Shown: positions 1-11,998, counted from the first letter of the stretch. The stretch: DNA of 64,000 nucleotides from Helianthus annuus (GCF_002127325.2 NC_035449.2:143150414-143214413), one strand, 5' to 3'. The notes: generated by a model from the sequence alone, not told the origin. Program-made: numbers and translations.

Positions 1-78
1 TTATTGGAGAGAATTTTTAAAGTTTGGATTATTATCGGCCAATTGGTGAAACTTAGGATTATTAAAATCCAATAACCC
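1..78. mobile_element. Right terminal inverted repeat of a Mutator-like MITE, cut by the window edge
   Basis: The first 78 bases closely match the right end of the complete MITE at 6123-6436, ending in the same CCAATAACCC terminus. The left part lies outside the window. Two copies 6 kb apart show a multicopy family. Confidence 0.75.
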
Positions 79-1200
79 AAATTGCAATATCTCAATTATT
101 GAGATCGTAATCTCAATTCTTCATCGACACCACTCCGCTTCTCTCTCTCTATCTAACCTAACTAAGTTCTTCGTGTTCTTCTTATCTACTCGAACAATCT
201 CACGAAATCGAAGTAAGTTTGTGGATCCATTATATTATATACGAATGTTTTTGATTATGTAGCCTTTATCAAACATTGATTTTCATCATATTAACATCAT
301 CGTTCTTCTTCTATCTTTTTAGGTTCGAGCACTACAATTACATGTATGTTATAGATTCGCGTTCTTTATATATTATATAGATTCGAAGTTATTGATGTTT
401 GATTTTTGTTTTCTTTTGTTATTTAAATCAATACCATCGAATCCTTCGTCATCTTCTTCCTTCTGCAATTACAATCATATGTATGTTTTTTGCGTTTGAT
501 TTTATGTGTTCTTTCTTAATCCAAGTTACTAACGTCTTTGTTTTTATTTTTTATGTTGAAACCCCAAATCAGATGTAAAAATCTTACGACTATTCTTCAA
601 TCGAAAAAACAGGTTTGTTTGATGTTGTTAAAGTTTGTTATGTTCTATCAGTTTAATTGTTTTTTTTTTTTGCGTTTTAAACCCTACATTTAGTATCGAT
701 TTTCTTCGGTAAAAATCCTATATTTAAAGTTTGTTTATGTTTTTTCTATATTTGTTTCTTTCAATGTCCAATATTTTTTTTGTTTGCCAAGATGTATTCA
801 TTCATCTATTTTTATAATAATAAACAATGTATATTTTTTAGATTGTTAAATATTTTCATTCATGGTTGCTTGCATTCATGTATTTTTAGAATAATTACAA
901 TATTTATGTTTTAGATCTTTCAAATTTGCATCCATTTTTGTTAAAGATTAGTTTAAGTTTTAATTATATTTACAATTTTGCAATTTTTTGTTTTTTAGTT
1001 TTATTAGATTTTTAAATATATGTTTTGAAATGCAATAAATGTGTAGTTATTTTTGTTAAATGGTATGCAATTATATTAAAGTGTTTTTGCATTTCAATTA
1101 TTTCGTTTTTTAAATTATGAAAATAGTTTCAATTTGAGATTCTACACTAATTTATTGACACTTCAATTACTTTTTTCATGATTTGTATTTAGTATTGTTA
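79..1200. other. AT-rich intergenic stretch without a recognisable gene
   Basis: No ORF of note on either strand. Positions 137-215 are pyrimidine-rich (CTCTCTCTCT) and are followed by GTAAGT near 212, which resembles a plant 5' UTR and splice donor. No coding exon follows, so this is not called a gene. Confidence 0.5.
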
Positions 1201-1473
1201 ATAATTGATGGGTGAGAGTTGGCTATAAAATCCACTTTTCCTACAAAGTGTAGGAAATGTTCTAAGAGTCACATGTGACCTCTAGAGTTTTTATATTAAA
1301 GGGAATAAAGGTAATTCGATAATTAATTCTATTTTTGGAAGATACATCTTTTAAACAATAAAATGCTATTTTTATGGAAACTATATATATATATATTAAC
1401 TATTCAAAATTGGCAGTTACATCTTTCATATCCACGATTGATTCATGCGAAGTTCGAAACGTAAAACACATTA

Positions 1474-1569
1474 ATTATTTATTGACGTTGTGTTTTATCA
1501 GTTGATGGATTTCTTCGCATTATTATTTATTGACGTTGTGTTTTATCAGTTGATGGATTTCTTGGCATT
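1474..1569. repeat. 48-bp tandem duplication inside the Mutator-like element
   Basis: Two adjacent copies at 1474-1521 and 1522-1569 differ at one position (TTCTTCGCATT against TTCTTGGCATT). Confidence 0.9.
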
Positions 1570-1929
1570 GTGTTATAGCAGTTTTTACAATTAAACACAT
1601 CTCTCACAGATTTCGAAACATAAAACATATTCATTATTTCTTGATGTGGTGTCTTATTAGTTTTTCGGCTTCTTTACATTGTGTTATAGTTACCACAATT
1701 AAACACGCCCCTCACACATAAAACACACCAGTATCTAAAATAAACAACATAAAACACATCAGTGTCTGACTCGATATAAACACCAGTGCCTGCCTGAAAT
1801 ACGTAATATAAAACACACTTGTCTCTGATTCCATTAGACACAATATAAAACACCCCTGTGTATGATCCCACGACTAACAACTTGAACGAGGAATCATTAA
1901 TCTTGTTTCTGTAAGTATAGAAAATGATA

Positions 1930-1940
1930 AGTGTGTGTGT

Positions 1941-1972
<32 letters not shown>

Positions 1973-1985
1973 AATGGAGAGAGAA
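1930..1985. repeat. GT/GA microsatellite
   Basis: A short GT run passes into an interrupted GA run of about 40 bases. Confidence 0.9.
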
Positions 1986-2243
1986 AGAAGGAGAAGTTTC
2001 CAAAACTTAAGGAGTGGTTTTATTGAATGATAGTTACTTGCTATTTTTAAATCCCTCCAAATGACATTTTTGTCCTCCATCAATTAAATCAATTCTTATT
2101 TAAAACATAAATATTACTAAAATGCCATCAAGATGATCTCAACCATTAAAACACTCATCCAATGGTTCAAAACACTTCCTACACTTTGTAGGAAAAACAC
2201 ACTTTGTAGAGGAACCTCACCCATAATTGATTATTATTAGTAT

Positions 2244-2542
2244 TGCCAATGATCTCTAGATCAAGTGGTGGAGGGCTTGCATTTTTCTTGAGAGATACAG
2301 GTTCGACTCCCACTTGGTGCAGAGTGAGGCACTGGTGGGCAATGATAGGAGACCCAGGGAAACCTGGGTTGGATCCTTGAGCCAAACGGGTTTTACCGGT
2401 AATTTTACTGTCGTGCCTACGGGTGGGTGGGTTACCGGGATTTCCCCGGAATTGGTGGTGGACTCGGGTTACTCTCGGAGTACTCCGTTTGTCCAGTGGG
2501 TGCCCCGAGAGTGCCCGGGATTGAGTTTGTTGGCCGTTCAAA

Positions 2543-2590
<48 letters not shown>
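2244..2590 (+). mobile_element. tRNA-derived SINE with ATT-repeat tail
   Basis: A Pol III type promoter is visible. A box-A-like TAGATCAAGTGG lies near 2258 and a perfect box B, GGTTCGACTCC, at 2300-2310, about 30 bases apart as in tRNA genes. There is no cloverleaf beyond this. A GC-rich body of about 220 bp follows, then a 3' tail of roughly 15 ATT units ending near 2588. SINE retroposons have this order of tRNA-like head, unrelated body and simple-repeat tail. The family is not named and no target-site duplication was resolved, because the flank is also ATT-rich. The 104-aa plus-strand and 139-aa minus-strand frames across it are not genes. Confidence 0.75.
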
Positions 2591-2592
<2 letters not shown>

Positions 2593-3600
2593 ATGCATTT
2601 TTTTAATTGTGATGTTCTAGAAATATGAATCAAAGAAGATAAATCACAGGTTCTTTAAATTTATCTATGACCCAAAATCGTTCTACTTGGTATGTGTCAC
2701 ACCCCGACCACGTAGAACATACAAAACGTGGCGGAAACGTCGGGGAGTGTTGTAACAGAATCAATTGTTTCAAATCCATGGCAATTGAAGTTTCGTTTTA
2801 TTAATCAAACATGAATGTTTACATTGTTTAAACAAGAATCAAAGTGTACATAACATAAATTAACTAGTTCTTGTCTCGTTTTAAGTCACTAAGGCACAGG
2901 TCCGCCTAAGTATGTCTTGATAAGTCCTATGCATCATCTCCTGAAAACACATGTGAAAATAGGTACGCCAGCATAAAAATGCCTGTGAGATACATTGGTT
3001 TTGTGAAAACGAAATTCATGACTTATGTTTGAGAAAATGTTTAGTCATGAACCTTGTAATTTGCTTTGTCTTGTAAATCATTTGAAAAACGATAAGATTA
3101 GATGATATGTATAAATAAGAGAACACTGTATGGTTAAACGGATAACCATGTAAAATGTGTTTGTATAAGATAAGTCGTTTGTAAAACAATGTCTCGTGAA
3201 AAGTGTGTTATTTGTATAAAATGTCATATGTCTCAAATTGAAATGATTCAAATAACGCTGCGATATGTAATACCATACAAACACTTATATATAGGAAGTA
3301 CCAGCGGCGTATCCGCCATGCTTGTATCATATTACACACGCCTCGTTACTTAATCACTTACTCAAACCAAACCATCAAGATGTAATGTTTAACAATTGTA
3401 GAAATGTTTATGTATAGTCAAATGTCTATTGTCAAATGTAAATCATGTCAACAGATACAACTGGTTCACACGGTTCAAAGGTTACGAACGGTTCATATAA
3501 TCAAGGGGTTAAGACGGTTCACATAGTCAAACGGTTACAACGGTTCAAAAATGTAGTATAATGTGTTCATATGCTGGATGAGCATATGCAACAGAAATGC

Positions 3601-3810
3601 AATGTAAAACAATGTACTAAGTACGCACACAATGGGCATACATAGCATGTAATGTAAAGCAATGTACTAAGTACGCACACAATGGGCATACATAGCATGA
3701 AATGTATTGTAAAGTGATGTACTAAGTATGCACACAACGGGCATACGTAGCATGAGATGTATTGTAAAGAGATGTACTAAGTATGCACACAATGGACATA
3801 CATAGCATAG
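3601..3810. repeat. Four-unit tandem repeat of 50-56 bp in the solo LTR
   Basis: Units begin near 3601, 3651, 3701 and 3757. Each contains ATGTACTAAGTAYGCACAC followed by GGRCATACRTAGCATG. Units 3 and 4 share an extra ATTGTA, so they are more closely related to each other. Confidence 0.85.
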
Positions 3811-4840
3811 AAACAATGAAATCATGTACTATATATGTACTATCGAACATAGCAAGTATATGATGTGAAAACCGGAAAGCATGAAAGTAACAAGTAGTCA
3901 CATGTGTTTCACCCCAAAACAGTTTGGAAAACAGTAAATGTGGGGTTCAATGTACTCACCTGAGATTGCCTTGAAGTTCTTGTATAATAACCAAATAATG
4001 CTAGAGATCGCGGAATATCAAACGACACCTAATAGGTAGCTATGTTAATATACCGGACCTAAATCGGAAGGATCTGATAGTATGCGGGTTCGTAAACCAA
4101 ACGAGTATGGAGACTCGTGAAATATGGTTTAACAAAGCCTACATACTAAAATGAAACCTAACCTAAGTGCTTGCGACCCATTACGACCCGTTTAGGTAGC
4201 TTATGCTACCTTAATGCGTCGTTCGCGTAGAACGCGTTTGGAACGCCTAACATCGTGGCCATAAGGTATAACCTCGGAAGGTTATAGCTATGGTCACCTA
4301 ATGTGTTTGGTCGGATCCTAATGATCGACCAAGTGGGTCGGGTTCGAAAGTATAAGCGATTGTTTAGATCGCTTACCTTACGACCCTAAATATGCACTAA
4401 ACTAAAAGTGACGAGCTAAGCATGTTAGGACATGCTTAACTAAGTTTAGAAAACAGGTTTGGCATCAAAACAAACGGCTTTGATGCTCACGAGTAGTTTG
4501 GTTACAAAATACGCAAGAATGCGCATTTTGGCCGAAACTACGACTCGTCACTGAGCCTAGATAACGTGGTAATCAGTAGGTATAGTCACTACGGACTATA
4601 ACCATCGTGATCACGCTCACGTTATGAAGTTCCAATGAACTTCGTGTTGACCATAAGCTGGTCACACAGAAAGTCAAACAAAACTGTGACTTTCGGACTC
4701 GAAAAGCGAATAAAAGAACGAAAGAACACTTATGAAGGGTCCCCGAATGCTAATCTAGATCAAAATGGCTCAGGTATGAAACAAAGGTTCCAACTTAGAG
4801 CTTTTGATCAGATTTTTGTGGGTTTTAACCAAAAGGGGGG

Positions 4841-4850
4841 GTATTTATAG
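4841..4850 (-). promoter_or_regulatory. Putative LTR TATA box (minus strand)
   Basis: The minus strand reads CTATAAATAC. Its place within the LTR matches the TATA boxes of the other LTRs in this window. Confidence 0.5.
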
Positions 4851-6122
4851 GAAAAGTAAAGCCGTTAGGATCGTTTCTTGAATATCGTGCCACGATCCAA
4901 GCCATACACTTGTCAAGATGTTATGGTGGCTTAATGTGACCCTTAGCTCCTGAGATGGTGAAAGGGTATTGCCCCTTTGGGATGTTTGAAAGGCCAATCT
5001 TAGCAAGAAAACAAACTTTCTGTTACTGAAGGGGCCATGCGGCCCACATCAGGATTAGACAAAACTCAGGCGGGCCGCCTGGCTATGTCTGATCTGCACA
5101 AAGTTTCAGAATTGGCAGTTTTGGTCCCTGTTGCATTTTTAAGCCATTTCCGACACTTCTAAGGCCCGTAAAGCCAATTTTAAGGCCCTAAAATGATGCC
5201 TAAACATTGTGGACAAGAAAAATGCTCAAAAATATGTCGGATGTTGGTTCGTTTGGCCATACGAATGCGATGTTCGGTTAATTACGACGGAATGCGCATA
5301 AGCGCGAAAAACGATCCAAAATGCATGACGAATAGATCTTTCTCATGCCAAACACTAAGGCATAATATAAGGATGCTTAGATAAATTTTTGGACGTCCGG
5401 ATGTATTCAGAACGTAGGTTATGCGCGAAAGTGCAAACTTATGCACTTTTTGACACTTTTAGTCCCTGAATGATCCAAAAGTTTGTTTTAGCATACCCAA
5501 CCCTTCAAAGCCTATTTCTAAGCTAAGTAAAGGATATTTATGGTATGTTTAACTTATGGACATGTTCCGAAATGTTCGTTACAGTTCAAATTGGCATACT
5601 TTCGCAGTTTGTCAAGTTTAGTCCCTGTAAGCGAATTAACTTGTTTTTGCCATACCAAAGCCTTCAAAACTTATTTCTAAGTTATGTAAAGGTTATTTAA
5701 GGTATTTTAAGTATATGATGGTCTTCCGGAGTATTTGTCGCATTAAACTGAGTACGTTTACGCACTAGTTTGCGTATAATTCACCAGAATAGTGTTGTAG
5801 GGTTTGAAATTGAACAAGAACTGATATGTGCAAAAGATACACATATTTATACAAGATCCCAAGTATGAAATACAATATTTCATCGGCTTGGTATTTGTTT
5901 GATGGTCGCGGTGACACAGGTGTCACATTATGATACATTATTCTTTTTTATATTGCCTTTATTAATATGTATAACCTAACATTTTATTAAACTTGATTAT
6001 TCTTATTATATGTATAACCTTACATTTTAGTGTGTTCATAAATAGTTTGATAACTATATGTAAATAAATAGTTTTTTCTAACTAATGCGATGTTTTAAGT
6101 TTTAGATTGTCAATAAATTTTT

Positions 6123-6436
6123 GGGTTATTGGATTTTAATAATCCTAAGTTTCACCAGTTGGCCGATAATAATCCCAACTTTAAAAATTCCCTCCAATAA
6201 TCCCAACTTGTAAAAGTTTGGCCGCCATTGATCCTTTTCAAACATATAAGAATTTGGTCTCCTCAATAGATTCAATTACATCTAGAGACTCCTTAATTGA
6301 TTTAAGTACATCTATGTTAGAAAAGGATCAGTGGTGGCCAAACTTTTACAAGTTGGGATTATCGGAGAGAATTTTTAAAGTTGGGATTATTATCGGCCAA
6401 ATGGTGAAACTTAGGATTATTAAAATCCAATAACCC
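6123..6436. mobile_element. Mutator-like MITE, 314 bp, with long terminal inverted repeats
   Basis: Both ends are inverted copies of about 105 bp, beginning GGGTTATTGGATTTTAATAA and ending in its complement. The unique centre is about 100 bp. Flanking 9-mers TAAATTTTT and TAATTTTTT are a near-perfect duplication. The 71-aa plus-strand frame inside it has no family resemblance and is a by-product. Confidence 0.85.
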
Positions 6437-6589
6437 TAATTTTTTTTCAATGTTATTATGTTATGTTTAGACAAATCAAAAAATATTTGAAATTTTATAA
6501 ACCGGATTTTGTTAGTTCTACATGTTTGATTATTTATATTGAGTAAATGGTAATATTTCTTTTTTACTATATTTAATGCATTGTCTAAA

Positions 6590-7400
6590 TAACTACCATA
6601 TTCAGTTATGTATATTTTTGAAAATTTGAAATTTGAAATTTGAAATATGTTTATTTATGGTCGATTTTTAAATCAATTTCAATCATTCTTTAATTTGTAA
6701 TTATCATCTATTAACTTCCTAATTTAACAACCTTATCACTTAAATTTATTTTATTTTATTTGTTTATTGTCCAATATAAAAAAAACATTTATTATGGTGG
6801 TAATATAATTATTGTGAAAATTAAGACCAATAAAGTTAGTATGTTACTGAATTTTTATTTTAAAGCTTAGATGTTATATTATATGAAACTCAATTTTATT
6901 GAATTTTTAGTTATTTGCATTTTTGAAATTTTGATTTTGAAATCTTGTTATTAATGGAGATATTTATACCAATTTCAATCATTCTTTAATTTGTAATTAT
7001 CAGCTATTAACTTCTAAAAGATTTTATTATTGTGGTAATATAACTTGTAAGATCAATCAAGTTCTTATTTTATTAACTTTTATTTTTGAAGCATACATAT
7101 TATATTCTTTGACACTCGTTTTTATTAACTATTCAGTTATGTGTATTTTTAAAATCTGAAATGTGTTTATTTATAACAGATTTCTAAATCAATTTTAGTC
7201 ATTCTTTAATTTGTAATTATCATTTATTAACATCCTAACTTAGCAACTTTAAGACCAATTAAATTATTATTTTACTAACTTTTAATTTTACAACATATAT
7301 TTATGTTATATGAAACTCATTTCTATTAAATATCCAGTTATGTATATTTTTGAAATTTTAAAATTTTGAAACACAATAATTTGGGTTATGCGTTTATTGG
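6590..7400. repeat. Diverged tandem repeat, three to four units
   Basis: The core CATTCTTTAATTTGTAATTATC recurs near 6683, 6979 and 7199 (the core is 22 bases; the first 20 are CATTCTTTAATTTGTAATTA). A second core, GTTATGTRTATTTTTGAAA, recurs near 6605, 6910, 7137 and 7337, and TATATGAAACTCA near 6880 and 7310. The order of the cores is kept, so old tandem copies of about 210-300 bp are the simplest reading. Confidence 0.65.
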
Positions 7401-9420
7401 TGATATTTGCTTTTAATATTATTTATACAAATATGTAAATAGATTTATGTTAATAGTAAACCCTAACATTTATAAGGTGTCGTGTTTATAGTGAATAGAT
7501 ATGACTTAATATTTTTAATATAAGGCATAAATAATCGGTTAAACAATACTAAATTTCCAAAATAAATAAAAACTACTTCTCACTAAAATTAAAACTTTAA
7601 AGATATTACTTATTTACCAATGATTTTCATATTTAATTAAGATTTCATTTCTGGAATATATATATTTTACATAATATAATGATACTAATTAATCTATTTC
7701 TTAAAATGTATTATTTAGTATATAATGAACTTCAAAACATTTTTTTACATATTGAGTGAGGAGAACACAACTATTTATAAGTGTATTGTTTAGTTTATTG
7801 TGTGTTTGATTCTGTTTATTAATTTTTGTGAAGATAATGGAGTGTTTAGTTTGATGAGTGTGTTTGTTGTAAGCCCACATTCCTGTTGTTATTGTTTGAA
7901 CCCGTGGCTGATTCTTAAGAGAAAGGTAGTGATTATGAATGATATGTGTGATTGTGTGTTGCAGGAGAGTGTTAGGTCCATTGAGAGTGTGCCACGTTAA
8001 CAAGTTTCCTATCTTTAGAAGCAAACACGTGTTGATAAGGTGAATTTGAAATAGACACGTGCAAACCTTTAAGACCAAGTTAATTATTTGAAGAAACAAC
8101 CAGATGATTAATGTTAGAGCTATACCTTAGATTAAGAGTTTCTTTTTTTAATGTATTTAAATTTATGTGAATCTATGTCTGTATATGTTACATCTATGAT
8201 GACAATGGGCTTGTTATTGATGTTGTCGTATGGCATGACAGAGAAGTGTGGAGGGTGGCTCTTAACACACATAGTCTTGAGGATAAACTCAGTATTTGAA
8301 GCAACAGACGTGTGTTCTTAAGGTATAAAGTGCAAGTTCCATTGTCCTAAAAGCGGTTGAAAAGGAAACAACAAAGTTCAATGGAACAACAATAAAAGAA
8401 TTTGAGGGATTATTATTTTGGTTCTATTAGGTCTGAAGAGTTAATGCACATTTCTGATCAAAAGCATTATTTAAAGAATGATGACATGGTTGATGATATG
8501 AATGAGGATATGTTGTGTCAGGAATGAAAATGCAGAAGTTGGGGAGGAAATAGGTGACTTAATTACAAGCTTGATGATCAGGTGGAATTCTTTAAGCTTC
8601 ATAACAGTTTATTCGTTATACTATTTTGGTCACTGTTGTAAACTAATATGACTGGTGGAACAATAATGGTAGTTGTTGGAGTCGGGTTAAAACAAATGAA
8701 AAGCCAGACAACGCGTAGCCAACTCAGCCACCTACGAAGACACATGTATTAGATTTTCATGTGCACGAGGTATAAACTCAAAGTCATCAACTTAAGTAGT
8801 TATTTAGTTTGTATATATATTAAGGTACCATCTTTAGCTCTCTCAACGTGTGTGTGTTTATACCTATGAATATATTGCTAAATAATACATTGTTTTTCTT
8901 GACGGGTAAAGGTTAAGCACTTGGTGATGGTCGGGGCCATGATGTTCTTATGCGAGCTCGGGTAAGTATTATGATTATCTCTCAAGAATTTATGAATCTA
9001 AATTATGTTAAGTTGATCTTTGTTAGCATCACGATTTACTTGTATTTTGACAATATAGACAAAGTTGCAAATAATTGTACTTCTATTGGCTGCAATTTGT
9101 CTTTTGTTTAACAAGATTTACGTGCCATGTTGTTGTAGGAACAGAGGATTTAGCTACCAACTATGATGTTATGTAGGTCGTCAAGGCATATGAATGTTTA
9201 TGATCTTTTAACAATTTTATAATTATATAAGCTCATTTAGGCCTTAGTTAGAGAGGCATTTGAGTTTAAAAAAATGAGTTTTTTTTTTTGGCATTTAAAT
9301 GTTGGTTTATGAAGTTCGAGCACATAATCAACATTAGTTACATGATATTTTTAAGTGTTAGTTTTATATTCTTAACTTATACTAAATATGTCATTTTAGC
9401 TCATGTCATTTACATTTACA
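7401..9420. other. AT-rich sequence without a recognisable gene
   Basis: Short open frames (132 aa minus at 7701-8099, 66 aa plus at 7800-8000) have no motifs. Part of 8120-8600 has higher GC and scattered codon-like stretches, possibly a decayed element, but nothing could be identified. Confidence 0.5.
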
Positions 9421-9429
9421 TATTTCAGT

Positions 9430-9960
9430 TCAGACCACTTGAAAGCATTTGCACCGTGGCTAAATCAGTATGGTGGCAAGTGTGTGCTTGGCTCAAGTTG
9501 CTAGTACATTCTCAGTTTGAGTTTGTAGATAAGATTTTGTAGTTCAGATTTTGATGTTTTGTTGTGAATTGGAGATGTCCCTGAAAAAGAAAAAGGTAAT
9601 TCATGTAGTTTTCATGATGGCGATGTGGTGGTTGTGGTCAAGGAGGAATGACAAGGTTTATAAAGGGTGGAATACGAATGATATGAAGATTGTTCAAGAC
9701 ATCATGGAGTCAACGCTCTGGTAGGTGCTTAATAGATCGAGAATTGTGGTTGTTAACGCAACGAACTGGTCCTTCTTCAATATAGATGAGTTTGGTTAGG
9801 GTGTTTGGCTAGATTCGGGGGGCTGCTGGCTTATGTTCTCATGGGTGTCATTAATTTATGTTTTTGCTCTTGCTATATTGAGCTGGCTAGCAACTTGGTA
9901 GGCCATGTCTGGTTGTTTTGGGGTGATTAATAAAGAAGCCTTGGTTATTAAAAAATTCAC
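9430..9960 (+). pseudogene. Decayed C-terminal tail of a LINE reverse-transcriptase ORF
   Basis: Two short stretches on the plus strand read like the end of plant L1-type ORF2. The first is ICTVAKSVWWQVCAWLKL near 9448. The second, after a frameshift, contains VVFMMAMWWLWSRRNDKVYK followed by a few charged residues, an in-frame stop, and NWSFFNIDEFG near 9765. Plant LINEs end with a Cys/Trp-rich region of this style (zf-RVT type). The reading frame is broken by several stops and a frame change. Upstream RT motifs are absent and no clear poly(A) tail was found. The assignment rests on overall resemblance only. Confidence 0.5.
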
Positions 9961-10779
9961 GTCTAATCACTTTCCTTAACTAACAATTTGGTATGTTTTC
10001 TGAGTTTTAACTCTTTTTTTAAGCTTTTTTTTATTTTTCTCATTTTTCCTTCTTTTTTAATTAGATGTAATTGTTATAATAAACCGGACCAAAATGGTAA
10101 TTTTTACAATGATCTATCCGAACATGAACCCGTTCTATAAAAAATTATTACAATTCTATTTTATTTTATAAGAAGCTTTGGTTCGTCCTTAAGAACAACG
10201 TGCTACATATGTTAAACAAGAAGTTGGGGCTCCAGTAATTTAAGATTATTTTAATGATCATGTGAATGAATATGATCAATTTTGTTTTCTTAGTCTTATA
10301 TTCATAAGTATTTTTAATTTTGAGAACACTTTTAATTAATATAACTTATTTATCACGCACTGTTCATTTTTAATATATATATATATAGTTGAGATTTAAA
10401 AAATTAAATATCCGAACCCGTGAGTTTTCATATAATGATAACCTAGTAGTTTACAAATAGTATATTTGTTGTTGATTGAAGCTAATTTTAAGATCTTGAG
10501 ACACTATGCATGAATAACCTTTACTTTTCTTTATATAAAGAAATTTTAACCTTTATTAAGTTATATAAAAAAAGTTACAAATTAAACATACTTTTATAAC
10601 TTTAACTTTATGAATCACGCATCTACAGTTTTTACCTTTATATCATCTAATTAAAATATAAAGTTAAATATTAACGATAGAATGAATTACGATGAAAAGT
10701 ATTACGTCATATGAGGAGACATGAGGAGACAGGATACCAGCCGTTTTCATGTTAGCTTCCTACAAATGAATGAGGATTT
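9961..10779. other. AT-rich spacer, nothing recognised
   Basis: Long A/T runs and an AT microsatellite near 10375. No supported gene or repeat boundary. Confidence 0.5.
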
Positions 10780-10782
10780 TAA

Positions 10783-11072
10783 GACCATCCGGTATGGTTT
10801 GGATAGTCCCCAAAGGGAACATGCGCCACGTAGGTGCCAACTCAGCAATGGTGAAGGACCATCCCCTTGGGGACTACCCACATAATATAATATATAATAT
10901 TTAATAAAGAGGAGAGAGAGAAGTCAGAGGGGAGCGAGGGAGGGGGCCCACCATTTTGCATCGTCGCCTCCGTCTTGCAGATGCCGGGAGTGACGTGATG
11001 CAGCCTAGGGGGGTGGTGTGGGACACCGAGGACGAGCCGGGACGGGGGAGACGACCCCCATACCACACGGTC
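10783..11072. mobile_element. PIF/Harbinger-like MITE, 290 bp
   Basis: The left end GACCATCCGGTATGG and right end CCATACCACACGGTC are imperfect inverted repeats. A 3-bp duplication TAA flanks it (10780-10782, 11073-11075), as expected for Harbinger. The interior is purine-rich, then GC-rich; no transposase. The 74-aa minus-strand frame inside is not supported. Confidence 0.7.
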
Positions 11073-11154
11073 TAATAATGTTATTCTAGTTAACTATTAA
11101 CCCAAAATCAAAGTCTCTTTCTGTTGGTTTTTTCTATCAGCACAAAGAATAAAT

Positions 11155-11800
11155 TTATAAAATACATAAGCTGATCATAATAAATCTTTATCATATAATT
11201 AGTCATAATTTCATTTAATTAATATATTCGATCTATTTATAATAATATAAAGCGGGAGAAGATGAGACATTTAAACCCGAACGAAAAACTAGGGGCATCA
11301 GTCTTGTCGGGTTAATGGTGGGTAGGTTTCTGCAACCCCAACCTAACCCGTATACACTTACTCGTGTTGTGTAATGTCGAACCGACTAAAAACCTTGTCT
11401 TGTTCGGGCCGTGTTTATGGTCGACTCCTTTTATCTTCATTTATGAATATGAGTATTACCTAGTAGGTTCTCCCAAACTAGTTTAGATATTTATAAAATA
11501 CATAAGCTTATCATAAAAAATCTTTATCATATAATTAGTCATAATTTCATTTAATTAATATATTCGATCTATTTATAATAATATAAAGTGGGAGAAGATG
11601 AGACATTTAAACTCGAACGAAAAACTAGGGGCATCAGTCTTGTCGGGTTAATGGTGGGTAGGTTTCTTCAACCCCAACCTAACCCGTATACACTTACTCG
11701 TGTTGTGTAATGTCGAACCGACTAAAAACCTTGTCTTGTTCGGGCCGTGTTTATGGTCGACTCCTTTTATCTTCATTTATGAATATGAGTATTACCTAGT
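11155..11800. repeat. 336-bp tandem duplication
   Basis: The segments from 11155 and from 11491 are near-identical for over 300 bp, both containing the anchor CTAGGGGCATCAGTCTTG. The first copy ends with a short stretch resembling the left end of the foldback MITE that follows the second copy. Confidence 0.9.
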
Positions 11801-11998
11801 AGGAGTTTTTTCCCAAACTAGTTTAGATACAAAAAGTATTTACCTATTTGGGTACTTTAAAAAATATTTACCTATTTGGGTACTTTTCTATATCCCTTTA
11901 ATTTTTTTACCTGATTTACACATTTCTTTTTATTTTTCTACATAAAGTTAAATTAGTTTACTCACAGAATTAGAATCAGCAAAAATATGAGTAATTAT

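Larger units (their letters stand above)
1210..2222. mobile_element. Non-autonomous Mutator-like DNA transposon, 1013 bp, with 9-bp TSD
   Basis: The ends form a terminal inverted repeat of about 48 bp: the left arm begins GGGTGAGAGTT, the right arm ends CTCACCC, and both contain TTCCTACAAAGTGTAGGAA. The element is flanked by a perfect 9-bp direct repeat ATAATTGAT at 1201-1209 and 2223-2231, typical of Mutator-like insertion. The interior has no transposase. It holds a 48-bp tandem duplication, many TAAAACAC words and a GA microsatellite. The two long minus-strand reading frames inside are microsatellite artefacts. Confidence 0.85.
2695..5927 (-). mobile_element. Solo LTR of a Ty3-type element, 3.23 kb, minus orientation
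   Basis: The block begins TGTCACACCCCGACC and ends GGTGTCACA, the same type of ends as the Ty3-B LTR at 53776-57432. Flanking pentamers GTATG (2690-2694) and TTATG (5928-5932) agree at four of five positions. No PBS, PPT or coding region lies on either side, so it is read as a solo LTR left by LTR-LTR recombination. A TATA box on the minus strand at 4841-4850 gives the orientation. It contains a tandem repeat (3601-3810), an ACGGTTCA-rich stretch (3470-3550) and GC-rich words near 5030-5090. Confidence 0.7.

Noticed and set aside
137..215. Pyrimidine-rich stretch followed by GTAAGT, resembling a 5' UTR and intron start
   Set aside because: No start codon with a coding frame or downstream exon is visible.
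1674..2083. Ser/Leu-rich minus-strand frames
   Set aside because: They come from the GA microsatellite inside the Mutator-like element.
2250..2320. Possible tRNA gene
   Set aside because: Box A and box B are present but no cloverleaf stems can be drawn and the sequence continues into a SINE body.
2314..2628. 104-aa plus frame with a long Tyr run and 139-aa minus frame with a long Ile run
   Set aside because: Both are translations of the SINE body and its ATT tail.
3601..3810. CRISPR-like array
   Set aside because: Units are full tandem copies without unique spacers, in plant LTR sequence.
7701..8099. 132-aa minus-strand frame
   Set aside because: Low-complexity Thr/Asn/Ile composition in AT-rich DNA, no motif.
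10842..11066. 74-aa minus-strand frame
   Set aside because: Lies wholly inside the Harbinger-like MITE and has no recognisable motif.
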